From Devosia sediminis (GTDB lineage: Bacteria; Pseudomonadota; Alphaproteobacteria; Rhizobiales; Devosiaceae), in assembly GCF_016411825.1 (NCBI RefSeq), contig NZ_JAEKMH010000003.1:1-64000 (forward strand): a stretch of 64,000 bases of DNA. The letters are read 5' to 3'. Below are positions 24,212-32,705 of this stretch, piece by piece. The notes below the pieces were generated by a model that saw only the letters and a list, made by a program, of their open reading frames with translations, searched no databases and had not been told where the DNA came from. A program made the translations under genes and the position numbers. Every line of letters starts with the position of its first letter. Position 1 is the first letter of the stretch.

Positions 24212-25390
24212 CTAGTTGTCGGACCCCAATTGAAACCGCTCGAACCGTCCCAGTTCCGCGTCGATCGCCGCCTTTGTCTCCGCGCCGGGCTCCTCTAGTG
24301 CGGTCCATTTCTGGATCAGCAGCTTGCCCGCCTGCCGGTCGGTCTTGAGATCGGCCACGGCCGCGACGCGGTCGTCGACCAGGACGGGCAGGGCGAAATA
24401 GCCGTATTTGCGCTTGGCCTGGGGCACATAGGCCTCGAAAACATGGTCATAGCCGAACATCAGCTTGAGGCGCTTGCGCTGGATGATCAGCGGATCGAAG
24501 GGCGAGAGGATGTGGACGCGATTGGCCCCATCAGGAGCGACAGTATCGAGCGCTTCCGGGGTCGCCCAATGCGGCACCTTTTCGGCGCCTTCGATGCTGA
24601 CCGGCACCAGCAGGCGCCGCTTCACCCGCGCCTCGATGAGCTCGTGCACCGCCTTCTTTGCCGGTGCATTGAGGTGGCAGATGGAATCGATGCTCACGAC
24701 ACCCTGGCTGCGCAGCGCCCGGTCGAGCAGATAGGCCGTCACCTGCCGCTCGGTGGCGGGTCGGGGATTGGCCGCCCAGCCGAAATGCCTGGCGATGAGG
24801 TCATAGGTCTTGACCATGCCCTGGCGCGCCGAAATGGTCACGAGTCCCTGGTAGAACATCAGTTGCAGCACCCGCTTGGAGGGCTTGCGGCTGGCCCAGG
24901 GATGGGTCTTGTCGACCAGCTCGTCGTCGTCGATGTCGCGGATGGAGAGCGGCCCCTCGTTTCGGAGGCGTTTGGCCATGGCGCTGACTTCAGCCTTGGT
25001 CACCGAGCCGAACCAGGCGCTGGGCTTGTCCCGATAGACCTTCATCGCCGGCACGAAATAGGAGAGGTCGGCGCTGGACACATAGCTCAGCGCATGGGTC
25101 CAGTATTCGAACACCGACTTGTCCGCCGATTGTAGCGCCGCGAGGTCGCTGCGCCGATAGTCCGGAATGCGGGAGTAAAGGATGTGATGGTGGCAGCGCT
25201 CGATGACGTTGATCGTGTCGATCTGCACATAGCCCAACTGCTCGATGGCCGCCTGGCTCGCCGCGGGGCCGGCGCCGAAAGGCGCGGCCTCGTCGAGGCG
25301 CTGCGCCCGCATCCAGATGGCGCGGGCCTGTCGTGTAGTGATGGAAACGGGCTTTTTCGGCACGGCTGATTCCTGTGGGATGACGCTCAC
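24212..25390 (-). CDS. Winged-helix DNA glycosylase-like protein (YcaQ/AlkZ family)
   Basis: A 392-residue protein of the HTH_42 (YcaQ/AlkZ) family. These glycosylases unhook DNA crosslinks or bulky adducts. The catalytic region reads GYVQIDTINVIERCHHH near residue 53-69, giving the Q-x-D type motif of YcaQ rather than the Q-x-Q of AlkZ. Other family blocks are EYWTHALSYV and LQLMFYQGLVTISAR. Together these suggest broad-substrate repair activity like E. coli YcaQ. It appears to stand alone with no toxin biosynthesis genes nearby, which argues against a self-resistance role. Confidence 0.85.
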   Translation of the reverse strand: MSVIPQESAVPKKPVSITTRQARAIWMRAQRLDEAAPFGAGPAASQAAIEQLGYVQIDTINVIERCHHHILYSRIPDYRRSDLAALQSADKSVFEYWTHALSYVSSADLSYFVPAMKVYRDKPSAWFGSVTKAEVSAMAKRLRNEGPLSIRDIDDDELVDKTHPWASRKPSKRVLQLMFYQGLVTISARQGMVKTYDLIARHFGWAANPRPATERQVTAYLLDRALRSQGVVSIDSICHLNAPAKKAVHELIEARVKRRLLVPVSIEGAEKVPHWATPEALDTVAPDGANRVHILSPFDPLIIQRKRLKLMFGYDHVFEAYVPQAKRKYGYFALPVLVDDRVAAVADLKTDRQAGKLLIQKWTALEEPGAETKAAIDAELGRFERFQLGSDN

Positions 25391-25522
25391 GATGTCAGAT
25401 CAGGGACGTGTGTCAAAGCCGGTCAGCAGCGCGCCATAACGCGTCGCCCAAGCAATATTGCGTTTGTCATGCATCGAATTGGCCCGCCGCGCATTGGCCC
25501 GAATGTACTGCGGAGGGCGGCT

Positions 25523-25738
25523 ATGTACGAAGACACCGAAAAATTCGTCGATATGGATTTCGAGCAGAGCGTGCGCAAGGCCGCGTACCATCTGTGGGAA
25601 GCCGACGGCCGGCCCTTCGGCCGCGAAAAGGACTACTGGTTCCGCGCCATTGAAAAGCTGATGGCCGAACGAAGCCAGGCCCAGCCGTCTGACACCGAAC
25701 CGGCCAACGGCTACAACGGCGCCCAGCAGCAGCATTGA
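25523..25738 (+). CDS. DUF2934 domain protein
   Basis: A 71-residue protein. The segment VRKAAYHLWEADGRPFGREKDYWFRAIEKL (residues 17-46) is the DUF2934 signature, a short helical motif common in rhizobial small proteins. The C-terminal tail is polar and Gln-rich. The ATG at 25523 has CGGAGGG seven bases upstream, better than the earlier frame opening. The function is unknown; some family members are plasmid- or stress-associated. Confidence 0.82.
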   Translation: MYEDTEKFVDMDFEQSVRKAAYHLWEADGRPFGREKDYWFRAIEKLMAERSQAQPSDTEPANGYNGAQQQH

Positions 25739-25750
25739 GGCGTCGAAGGG

Positions 25751-25990
25751 TCAGAGACGCTTTTTGGCGAAAGCTCTACCCGATGCAGTCTTGAGGTATC
25801 GCTCAAAGTTGCGTGTCCGGCTTTCGTCCTCGAACGCCAGATAGGTCTTTATGGCCCAGGGCGCGAATTTTGATGTGTGCGTCACGGCACCGGAATTGTG
25901 CGTCGCCAATCGGGATCTCAGATCGAGGGTGGTGCCGACGTAGTGCCGCTCAGGATCGACGAGACTGCGCAGGATATAGACATACTGCAT
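25751..25990 (-). CDS. GIY-YIG nuclease family mini-protein
   Basis: A 79-residue single-domain protein of the UPF0213-like GIY-YIG group. The motif pair reads YVYILRS and HYVGTT, then LRSRLATHNSG, with the catalytic Arg in the helix and Glu in NFERYLKT. Such stand-alone domains are common in alphaproteobacteria and mostly uncharacterised; some may act in DNA repair. It lies 176 bases downstream of tRNA-Ala on the same strand, with inverted repeats between. Confidence 0.88.
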   Translation of the reverse strand: MQYVYILRSLVDPERHYVGTTLDLRSRLATHNSGAVTHTSKFAPWAIKTYLAFEDESRTRNFERYLKTASGRAFAKKRL

Positions 25991-26087
25991 CGTGAGCCCC
26001 CTTGCAGTGGAAGCTATACGTTGTCAGCGGGGTAGCGCCAGATACGGCCGTGGTCCGGCTTCGTTGCCTTGGGCAACTACGCCGCGA

Positions 26088-26165
26088 CAGCCTTCGCAAA
26101 TTTCAGCATGATCTTCGTGGAAGCCTCGAGGGCTTGCCGAGCCGAAGCTGCAGAGCAGCGAAGGC

Positions 26166-26167
<2 letters not shown>
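26088..26167. repeat. Inverted repeat pair between GIY-YIG gene and tRNA-Ala
   Basis: CAGCCTTCGC (26088-26097) and GCGAAGGCTG (26158-26167) are perfect ten-base inverted repeats. The second overlaps the tRNA 3' end by two bases. A further palindrome AAGCC-TCGAG-GGCTT lies between them. The stem could process or terminate the tRNA transcript or mark a small mobile unit. Confidence 0.55.
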
Positions 26168-26241
<74 letters not shown>

Positions 26242-26416
26242 ATCCGGACAAGGCGGCGAAACGCTGGCCTTGCGGTAGTTTTGGGTTCGTCCGGGGCGTT
26301 GCCCGTCCGAAGCGAGGCGGAACCTATTGGATGAAATCGGCTCGCGCAAGTGCCTAAATGACACTTTTTTGTCCCGCCGGGAAAAACCCGTCCCCGGCGG
26401 AAAAAATACAGTCAGA

Positions 26417-26815
26417 TCAACGGTCTTCGTCGTCGCCGACGTCAAAGCCGAGGCCGTCGTCTTCGTCTTCGTCTTCCTCGAGGAACACGTCTTCCTCATC
26501 GTCGCCGAGCTCTTCGTCGACCTCGACATCTTCCACGTCATCGGGAACTTCGTCGCCGCTCTCCTCGGCGTCGGCTTCCTCGAGGCTGACGATTTCGGGG
26601 CCTGCGGTTTCCTCGACCTCGTCTTCTTCTTCCTGCTCGTCCTCGTCATCGATCTTGCGAGCGGTGGCAGGGCTGACCTTGCCGGCCATCTGTTCGAAGA
26701 AGGACCGCGGATAGCTCTTGCCGGTATAGGGCGAGACGATCGGGTCCATGTTGAGGTCGTAGAACTTCTTGCCGGTATCGGGATCGGTCCGCTTGGTACC
26801 GCGTTCGTTGGCCAT
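26417..26815 (-). CDS. TIGR02300 family protein (FYDLN acid domain)
   Basis: A 132-residue, extremely acidic protein. It opens MANERGTKRTDPDTGKKFYDLN, containing the FYDLN signature, then DPIVSPYTGKSYP. The C-terminal half is almost all Asp and Glu. Unusually for the family's zinc-ribbon-like start, no cysteines are present. The family is restricted to alphaproteobacteria and some other proteobacteria and has no known function. It faces cmk divergently; aroA, which often lies here, is missing. Confidence 0.9.
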   Translation of the reverse strand: MANERGTKRTDPDTGKKFYDLNMDPIVSPYTGKSYPRSFFEQMAGKVSPATARKIDDEDEQEEEDEVEETAGPEIVSLEEADAEESGDEVPDDVEDVEVDEELGDDEEDVFLEEDEDEDDGLGFDVGDDEDR

Positions 26816-27035
26816 CTCTCATGCCTTCTCGAAAATGGAGATTTCGGGCGCGCTTAGCCGCGTGTGCCCAATTCGGTCAGTTCGGTTATGGGCAAAGCCC
26901 GATCCTGTCAAACGCAAAATGCGCTCGGGGCGGGTCCGGTTGCCATGCCGGGTCCTGCCGCTCCGTCGTCTGACCCCTTGCCCTCGCCACGCCGCGCCGC
27001 TAGTCCCATGGCAAAGAGCAACCAAGAGGCACGCC

Positions 27036-27689
27036 ATGATCATCGCCGTTGACGGACCCGCCGCCTCGGGCAAGGGCACGCTGGCCTCGGGCCTGGCCCG
27101 TCACTATGGTCTGCCCCATCTCGATACGGGCCTGCTCTACCGGGCCGTGGGCCTGGCTTCGGCTGCTGCCGTGGACGGACCCGATCTTGAGCCGACCGCC
27201 ATTGCCGCGGCGCGCTCGCTCGATGCCGGCCAGCTCACCGATCTCGATGCCCTGACCGCGGCCGAAACCGGCGTCCTCGCCTCCAAGGTTGCGGTGATCG
27301 CCGAGGTGCGGGCGGCCCTATTCGATTTCCAGCGCAATTTCGCCCTCCAGCCGGGCGGCGCGGTGCTCGACGGGCGCGATATCGGCACGAAAATCTGCCC
27401 CGACGCGGATGCGAAGCTGTTCATCCAGGCCGACAGCAAGGCGCGCATGGAGCGCCGGGCGCGGCAGTTGGAGGCGCGCGGCGTCGCGGTGGATCGCTAT
27501 GCGCTGTTCCACCAGATCGAGGAACGCGACGCGCGCGACATGCTCAACCCCAATGGCGGCTTCTATCCTGCCCCGGATGCGCACTTGCTTGATACCACGC
27601 TTATGGGTATAGAGGCCGCACTCCGCGCTGCCATCGCGGTTGTCGAGACGGCCCTGGCGCTCAAGGCAGGGGGGCAAAGCCCCTCCTAA
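27036..27689 (+). CDS. cmk: Cytidylate kinase
   Basis: A 217-residue nucleoside monophosphate kinase that phosphorylates CMP and dCMP. The P-loop GPAASGKGT lies at residues 7-15, and LDTGLLYRAVG and VLDGRDIGT are the CMP-binding and family motifs. The ERRARQLEARG lid region is present. The ATG at 27036 follows CAAGAGGC. The upstream open frame is not supported. It precedes rpsA as in most proteobacteria, separated by a leader of about 180 bases. Confidence 0.95.
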   Translation: MIIAVDGPAASGKGTLASGLARHYGLPHLDTGLLYRAVGLASAAAVDGPDLEPTAIAAARSLDAGQLTDLDALTAAETGVLASKVAVIAEVRAALFDFQRNFALQPGGAVLDGRDIGTKICPDADAKLFIQADSKARMERRARQLEARGVAVDRYALFHQIEERDARDMLNPNGGFYPAPDAHLLDTTLMGIEAALRAAIAVVETALALKAGGQSPS

Positions 27690-27867
27690 TTTCCTCCTTG
27701 GGTCCTGTCGGTCGAGGCAATCGAACAAGCGTTGGCCCGGACCGACTAAGCAAATTCTCCTGTCAGTGAAGCGGTGCTCCGTGCGCCGGCCTTGGCATTT
27801 GTGCTGAGGCGGACCCGCATTCAGGCAGGATTTAACCCCCTAACCACCGGCGCACCGGAGAAATGAT

Positions 27868-29574
27868 TTGGCACAGCAGACTGTGACGAAAGACGATTTT
27901 GAATCGATGCTTCTCGACTCCTTTGTCGACAACGATGCCGCCGAAGGCAACGTCGTCAAGGGCCGCGTCGTCGCCATCGAAAAGGACCTCGCGATCATCG
28001 ACGTGGGTCTCAAGACTGAAGGCCGCGTGCCGCTGAAGGAATTCGGCCAGGCCGGCCGCGACGGCACCATCGCCGTCGGCTCGGAAGTGGAAGTCTATGT
28101 CGACCGCGTCGAGAACGCTGCCGGCGAGGCCGTCCTCAGCCGCGAGAAGGCCCGCCGGGAAGAGAGCTGGGTCAAGCTCGAAGAGAAGTACAACGCCAAT
28201 GAGCGCGTTGAAGGCACCATCTTCAACCAGGTCAAGGGTGGTTTCACCGTCGACCTCGAAGGCGCCGTGGCCTTCCTGCCGCGTTCGCAGGTCGATATCC
28301 GTCCGATCCGCGACATCGCGCCGCTCATGAACGTGCCGCAGCCCTTCCAGATCCTCAAGATGGACAAGCGTCGCGGCAATATCGTCGTTTCGCGCCGTGC
28401 CATTCTCGAAGAATCGCGCGCCGAACAGCGTTCGGAAATCGTCCAGCAGCTCGAAGAGGGCCAGGTGGTCGATGGCGTGGTCAAGAACATCACCGACTAC
28501 GGTGCGTTCGTTGACCTGGGCGGTATCGACGGCCTGCTGCATGTCACCGACATTGCATGGCGCCGCGTCAACCACCCGTCCGAAGTGCTCACCATCGGCG
28601 AGACCATCAAGGTCCAGATCGTGCGCATCAACCACGAGTCGCACCGCATCAGCCTGGGCATGAAGCAGCTCCAGGCCGATCCGTGGGAAGGCATCGAGGC
28701 CAAGTACCCGATCAACGCCAAGTTCACCGGCCGCGTGACCAACATCACCGACTACGGTGCCTTCGTCGAGCTCGAGCCGGGCATCGAAGGCCTGATCCAC
28801 GTCTCGGAAATGAGCTGGACCAAGAAGAACGTCCATCCGGGCAAGATCGTCTCGACCTCGCAGGAAGTCGATGTCGTCGTGCTCGAAGTCGATCCGGACA
28901 AGCGCCGCATCTCGCTTGGCCTCAAGCAGACCCTGCAGAACCCGTGGGAAGCCTTTGCCGAGAAGAACCCGGTCGGCTCCACCATCGAAGGCGAAGTCAA
29001 GAACAAGACCGAATTCGGTCTGTTCATTGGCCTCGAAGGCGATGTGGACGGCATGGTTCACCTCTCCGACCTCGACTGGCAGAAGTCGGGTGAAGTGGCG
29101 CTGGACGACTACAACCGTGGCGACATGGTTAAGGCCAAGGTTCTCGACGTCGATGTCGAGAAGGAACGTATCTCGCTCGGCATCAAGCAGCTCGCTGCCG
29201 ATGACCTGGCCGACACCGGTTCGTCCGATGGCTCGGGCCTGCGCAAGAACGCCGTGGTCACCACCGAAGTCGTGGAAGTCAACGATGGCGGCATCGAAGT
29301 GCGCATCGCCGACAGCGACGTGACCGCCTTCATTCGCCGCGCCGACCTCAGCCGCGACCGCAACGACCAGCGCCCCGAGCGCTTCGCCAAGGGCGACAAG
29401 GTCGATGCCCGCGTCACCCAGTACGACCGCAAGACCGGCCGCATCCAGCTCTCGATCAAGGCGCTTGAAATCGCCGAGGAACGTGAAGCCGTGGCCAATT
29501 TCGGTTCGTCCGACTCGGGCGCTTCGCTCGGCGACATCCTGGGCGCTGCCCTCAAGGGTCGCGACGAGAAGTAA
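27868..29574 (+). CDS. rpsA: 30S ribosomal protein S1
   Basis: A 568-residue ribosomal protein S1 that helps mRNA docking and unfolding on the 30S subunit. Six S1 RNA-binding repeats run from about residue 30 to 530, the third and fourth being the best conserved (NITDYGAFVDLGGIDGLLHVTDIAW and NITDYGAFVELEPGIEGLIHVSEMSW). The start is a TTG with CGGAG eight bases upstream; no in-frame ATG is nearby. The start codon overlaps nothing else, so weak initiation may be part of S1 autoregulation. A hairpin terminator follows. Confidence 0.96.
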   Translation: MAQQTVTKDDFESMLLDSFVDNDAAEGNVVKGRVVAIEKDLAIIDVGLKTEGRVPLKEFGQAGRDGTIAVGSEVEVYVDRVENAAGEAVLSREKARREESWVKLEEKYNANERVEGTIFNQVKGGFTVDLEGAVAFLPRSQVDIRPIRDIAPLMNVPQPFQILKMDKRRGNIVVSRRAILEESRAEQRSEIVQQLEEGQVVDGVVKNITDYGAFVDLGGIDGLLHVTDIAWRRVNHPSEVLTIGETIKVQIVRINHESHRISLGMKQLQADPWEGIEAKYPINAKFTGRVTNITDYGAFVELEPGIEGLIHVSEMSWTKKNVHPGKIVSTSQEVDVVVLEVDPDKRRISLGLKQTLQNPWEAFAEKNPVGSTIEGEVKNKTEFGLFIGLEGDVDGMVHLSDLDWQKSGEVALDDYNRGDMVKAKVLDVDVEKERISLGIKQLAADDLADTGSSDGSGLRKNAVVTTEVVEVNDGGIEVRIADSDVTAFIRRADLSRDRNDQRPERFAKGDKVDARVTQYDRKTGRIQLSIKALEIAEEREAVANFGSSDSGASLGDILGAALKGRDEK

Positions 29575-29601
29575 GCGTTCCGCGCTTGATGCAAACCCTT
29601 C

Positions 29602-29630
29602 GACCCGCGCCACCAGGCGCGGGTCGTTTC
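29602..29630 (+). terminator. Terminator after rpsA
   Basis: The perfect 10-base-pair stem GACCCGCGCC-ACCA-GGCGCGGGTC is followed by GTTTCGTT. The T run is short, so termination may be partial. Confidence 0.7.
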
Positions 29631-29640
29631 GTTCGATGAG

Positions 29641-30156
29641 ATGACAATGATGCAGTTCCGAGACGTCGCCTGGCGGGCCATGAGCGGCTACGACTTCCCC
29701 GCCATGTTCGAGATCGCCAATCGCGTGCATCCGGGCTTCTTCGAGGCCGAGGCGGTGCTGGCCGAAAAATTCGAGCTCTACCGCAATGGCTGCTACCTGC
29801 TCGAAGTCTCGGAGAAGCCGGCCGGCTATGTGTTGAGCCATCCCTGGAAACGCGGCAGCCTGCCCGCGCTCAACGCCCTTCTTGGCGCGCTGCCCGACCA
29901 CGCCGATACCTACTACATCCACGACCTCGCGCTCTTGCCGCTGACCCGCGGCGTGGGTGCGGCGGGGCAGATCGTGGCGGCCCTCACCAAGCACGCCGTG
30001 GCCATGGGCTATCCCACGATGAGCCTCGTGGCCGTCAACAACTCGCTGCCCTTCTGGGAAAAGCAGGGTTTCGCCGTGGAGGAGCGGCCCGAACTGGCCG
30101 ACAAGCTCGCCGCCTATGAGGCGAATGCACGCTATATGGTCAAGACGCTCGACTAG
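29641..30156 (+). CDS. GNAT family N-acetyltransferase
   Basis: A 171-residue acetyltransferase. The acetyl-CoA binding region reads LTRGVGAAGQIVAALTKHA, a degenerate version of the R/Q-x-x-G-x-G/A loop, and the C-terminal NNSLPFWEKQGFAVEE is a typical GNAT end. The start is uncertain between ATG codons at 29641, 29647 and 29650. It lies between rpsA and sppA on the same strand, just after the rpsA terminator. The substrate cannot be predicted. Confidence 0.85.
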   Translation: MTMMQFRDVAWRAMSGYDFPAMFEIANRVHPGFFEAEAVLAEKFELYRNGCYLLEVSEKPAGYVLSHPWKRGSLPALNALLGALPDHADTYYIHDLALLPLTRGVGAAGQIVAALTKHAVAMGYPTMSLVAVNNSLPFWEKQGFAVEERPELADKLAAYEANARYMVKTLD

Positions 30157-30209
30157 CTTGCCTTGACGGGCCGCTGCCGCTACCTCAGGAGACGTCCGAG
30201 GAGCCTGCC

Positions 30210-31148
30210 GTGACCGATCCCAGCCCGCACGAATATCTTGCCGCCGACCGCTATCGCCGTTCGCGCGGGCTCTGGCGCATCCTCGCGCTGTTGGCCGCCG
30301 TGGTCGCGGTCCTGGCGCTGGTGGGGCGCTTTGCCTTTGCCGAGCAGACCGGGGGTGAGCGGGTTGCACGCCTCGTGGTCTCGGGCACCATCACCACCGA
30401 CCCTGAGCGCTCGAAGGCCATCGACGACCTCATCGAGGACGATGCTGTACGAGCCGTCATCGTCGCCATCAATTCGCCCGGCGGCACCACGGCGGGTGGC
30501 GAAGAACTCTACGAGGACCTGCGGCGGCTGGCTGAAGCCAAGCCCGTGGTTTCGACCATCGACGAGCTCGGTGCCTCGGCCGCCTATATGACTGCCATCG
30601 CCACCGACCGCATCTTTGCCCGGCGCCTTTCGATCGTCGGCTCGATCGGCGTGCTCTACCAGCATGTCAATGCCGGCAAGCTGCTCGAAACCATCGGCGT
30701 CGACCTCGACAAGGTGGCCTCAGGCCCGCTCAAGGCCGAGCCTGATTTCGACGAGCCGCTGGTGGGCGAGGTTCGCGCCTCCCTGACGGAACTGGTGGAG
30801 GACAGCTTTGCCTGGTTCGTCGACATCGTGGCCGAGCGCCGCGGCCTCACGCGACCGGCCACCCTGGCTCTGGCCGATGGCCGGATCATGACCGGCCGGT
30901 CCGGCATCGAGGCCGGGCTCATCGACGCCATTGGCGGCGAATACGAGGCGCTGGCCTGGCTGGCCGCCGAACATGGCCTCGACGCCGATATCCCCGTGGT
31001 CACCGCCTGGCCGCCCGAGAGTGGCGAGTTCAACTGGATCGGCGACCTCCTGGGCTCTTCGGTGCGCCGCGCCATCGGCCTTGGTGGGGAAGGGACTGTC
31101 ATGCTTGACGGTTTGGTCTCGCTTTGGCAGGTTGATGGCACCCAATGA
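30210..31148 (+). CDS. sppA: Signal peptide peptidase SppA
   Basis: A 312-residue membrane-anchored serine protease of family S49, which degrades cleaved signal peptides. The transmembrane anchor covers residues 22-40. The Ser-Lys dyad is seen as Ser123 in ELGASAAYM and Lys175 in ASGPLKAEPD, 52 residues apart as in Bacillus SppA. NSPGGT and VGSIGVLYQ are further family blocks. The start is a GTG. It lies just ahead of ihfB, matching rhizobial order. Confidence 0.93.
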   Translation: MTDPSPHEYLAADRYRRSRGLWRILALLAAVVAVLALVGRFAFAEQTGGERVARLVVSGTITTDPERSKAIDDLIEDDAVRAVIVAINSPGGTTAGGEELYEDLRRLAEAKPVVSTIDELGASAAYMTAIATDRIFARRLSIVGSIGVLYQHVNAGKLLETIGVDLDKVASGPLKAEPDFDEPLVGEVRASLTELVEDSFAWFVDIVAERRGLTRPATLALADGRIMTGRSGIEAGLIDAIGGEYEALAWLAAEHGLDADIPVVTAWPPESGEFNWIGDLLGSSVRRAIGLGGEGTVMLDGLVSLWQVDGTQ

Positions 31149-31180
31149 CATGGGGACATGGGTGATTACCGGAGCCTTTG

Positions 31181-31462
31181 ATGATCAAGTCTGAACTTGT
31201 CGAAAAGCTCGCCGCGGAGAACCCGCATCTGTTCCAGCGTGACATCGAGAACATCGTCAACGCCATCCTCGACGAGATCGGGGACGCCATGGCGCGGGGC
31301 GATCGGGTGGAACTCCGTGGTTTCGGCGCCTTTTCGGTGAAGAATCGCCCGGCGCGTGTGGGACGCAACCCGCGCACCGGCGAGCAGGTCGATGTGGGCG
31401 AGAAATACGTGCCGCAGTTCAAGGCCGGCAAGGAAATCCGCGAGCGGCTCAACCGCTCGTAA
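31181..31462 (+). CDS. ihfB: Integration host factor subunit beta
   Basis: A 93-residue DNA-bending protein of the HU/IHF family. The beta-arm region [26 protein letters not shown] contains the proline-tipped arm that intercalates in the minor groove, and [17 protein letters not shown] is the IhfB-type N-terminus. It dimerises with IhfA and assists sigma-54 promoters, recombination and replication. The ATG follows GGAGCCTTTG. A sigma-54 promoter candidate elsewhere in this window could depend on it. Confidence 0.95.
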   Translation: MIKSELVEKLAAENPHLFQRDIENIVNAILDEIGDAMARGDRVELRGFGAFSVKNRPARVGRNPRTGEQVDVGEKYVPQFKAGKEIRERLNRS

Positions 31463-31511
31463 GCCTGCCAAGCATAGGACCGGGGCCCAGGCGGGCTCCA
31501 CTGGACGCTCA

Positions 31512-31874
31512 ATGGTCAACAAAATCGTCGGCTGGCTGGTTCTGGTGCCGCTTTGCGCTTTGCTGATCGCTTTTGCGCTGGCCAATCGCCATCTGGTCAG
31601 CGTCAATCTCAATCCCTTCGTGCCGGTCCTCGAAAGCGACGCGGCCGGCTATGGCGTGCCGCTTTTCGTGGTGCTCTACGTGGTGCTGCTGATCGGCGTG
31701 CTCCTGGGCGGCATTGCCAGCTGGTTCGCGCAAGGACCCCATCGGCGCAGTGAAAAGCACTGGCGGCGCGAGGCCCAGCACCTGGGCCAGGAGCTCGAAA
31801 CCCAGCGCCGTCGCAATGGCGAGGCCCGCGCCACCACCCATGGCGATGTCGATGATCTGCTGGAACTGCGATGA
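31512..31874 (+). CDS. lapA: LapA/DUF1049 membrane protein
   Basis: A 120-residue protein with two membrane helices (about residues 5-25 and 45-70) and a basic cytoplasmic tail. ALANRHLVSVNLNPF after the first helix and LIGVLLGGIASWF in the second are the LapA/DUF1049 signatures. In E. coli LapA works with LapB to control LPS assembly through LpxC; the role in alphaproteobacteria is less clear. It sits between ihfB and trpF, a conserved rhizobial position. Confidence 0.88.
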   Translation: MVNKIVGWLVLVPLCALLIAFALANRHLVSVNLNPFVPVLESDAAGYGVPLFVVLYVVLLIGVLLGGIASWFAQGPHRRSEKHWRREAQHLGQELETQRRRNGEARATTHGDVDDLLELR

Positions 31875-31931
31875 TGGACGGCGCAGTACGGCTTGCCCCA
31901 TCCTGTTCGTCCCGTTGAGCCTAAATCTACC

Positions 31932-32579
31932 ATGGCCGATCCCTTGATCGTCAAAATCTGCGGCATCAAGACCTATGACATGCTGGACGTGGCCATTGCG
32001 GCCGGCGCCGACATGGTGGGCTTCATGCATTTCCCGCGCTCGCCGCGCCATGTTTCGATCGACGAGCTGGGCGGGCTGATTTCGGCCGCCCGCGGCAGGA
32101 TCGAAAGCTGCGTGGTGCTGGTCAATCCGGACAATTCCAGCGTTGCCGAAGTTGCGGCCCTCGGTCCCGACTGGATCCAGCTCCATGGCCCGGAAACACC
32201 GCACCGGGTGGAAGCCATCCGCGCCGAGGCCGGGGTCGAGATCATGAAGGCCCTGCCCATCGGCGCCGCCGAGGACGTGGCCCATGTCGCCGATTTCACC
32301 GAAGTCGCCGATCGCGTCCTGCTCGATGCCAAGCCGCCAAAGGGCGCCGACCGGCCGGGGGGCCTGGGCGAAAGTTTTGACTGGAGCCTCCTCAAGGCCC
32401 TGGACCCTGCTATTCCCTTTATGCTCTCGGGCGGGCTTACGCCCGACAATGTGGCCGAGGCCATCCGCTCGGTGAGACCGCTCGGCGTCGACGTCTCCTC
32501 GGGCGTCGAGCGTGCCCCCGGCGTCAAGGATCGTCGGCTCATAGAAGCCTTCATCCGCAACGCCAGGGCCGCAAGCTGA
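31932..32579 (+). CDS. trpF: Phosphoribosylanthranilate isomerase
   Basis: A 215-residue TIM barrel enzyme of tryptophan synthesis that isomerises N-(5-phosphoribosyl)anthranilate. The catalytic cysteine lies in the N-terminal VKICGIKT (Cys9), and the catalytic Asp in LLDAKPP. FMLSGGLTPDNVAEAI and DVSSGVERAPGVKD form the phosphate-binding end. The ATG at 31932 suits the family N-terminus. It leads the trpF-trpB-trpA group. Confidence 0.95.
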   Translation: MADPLIVKICGIKTYDMLDVAIAAGADMVGFMHFPRSPRHVSIDELGGLISAARGRIESCVVLVNPDNSSVAEVAALGPDWIQLHGPETPHRVEAIRAEAGVEIMKALPIGAAEDVAHVADFTEVADRVLLDAKPPKGADRPGGLGESFDWSLLKALDPAIPFMLSGGLTPDNVAEAIRSVRPLGVDVSSGVERAPGVKDRRLIEAFIRNARAAS

Positions 32580-32705
32580 CTTGCCAGTGATGGCCCGGAG
32601 GTCTTAAGGAGACCGCATGGCGAGCGTGCCCGGCCTCATTCCCTCTGGCATGAGATCGGGACGCCCGGAATGAGGTCCTGCCCTGGACTTCCGGAGGACG
32701 ATGGT

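Noticed and set aside
27832-30369. A very long open frame (845 codons) on the minus strand opposite rpsA and its neighbour
   Set aside because: It mirrors the codon structure of rpsA, spans several plus-strand genes, and translates to low-complexity His/Asp/Gly-rich sequence. It is a GC-rich antisense shadow.
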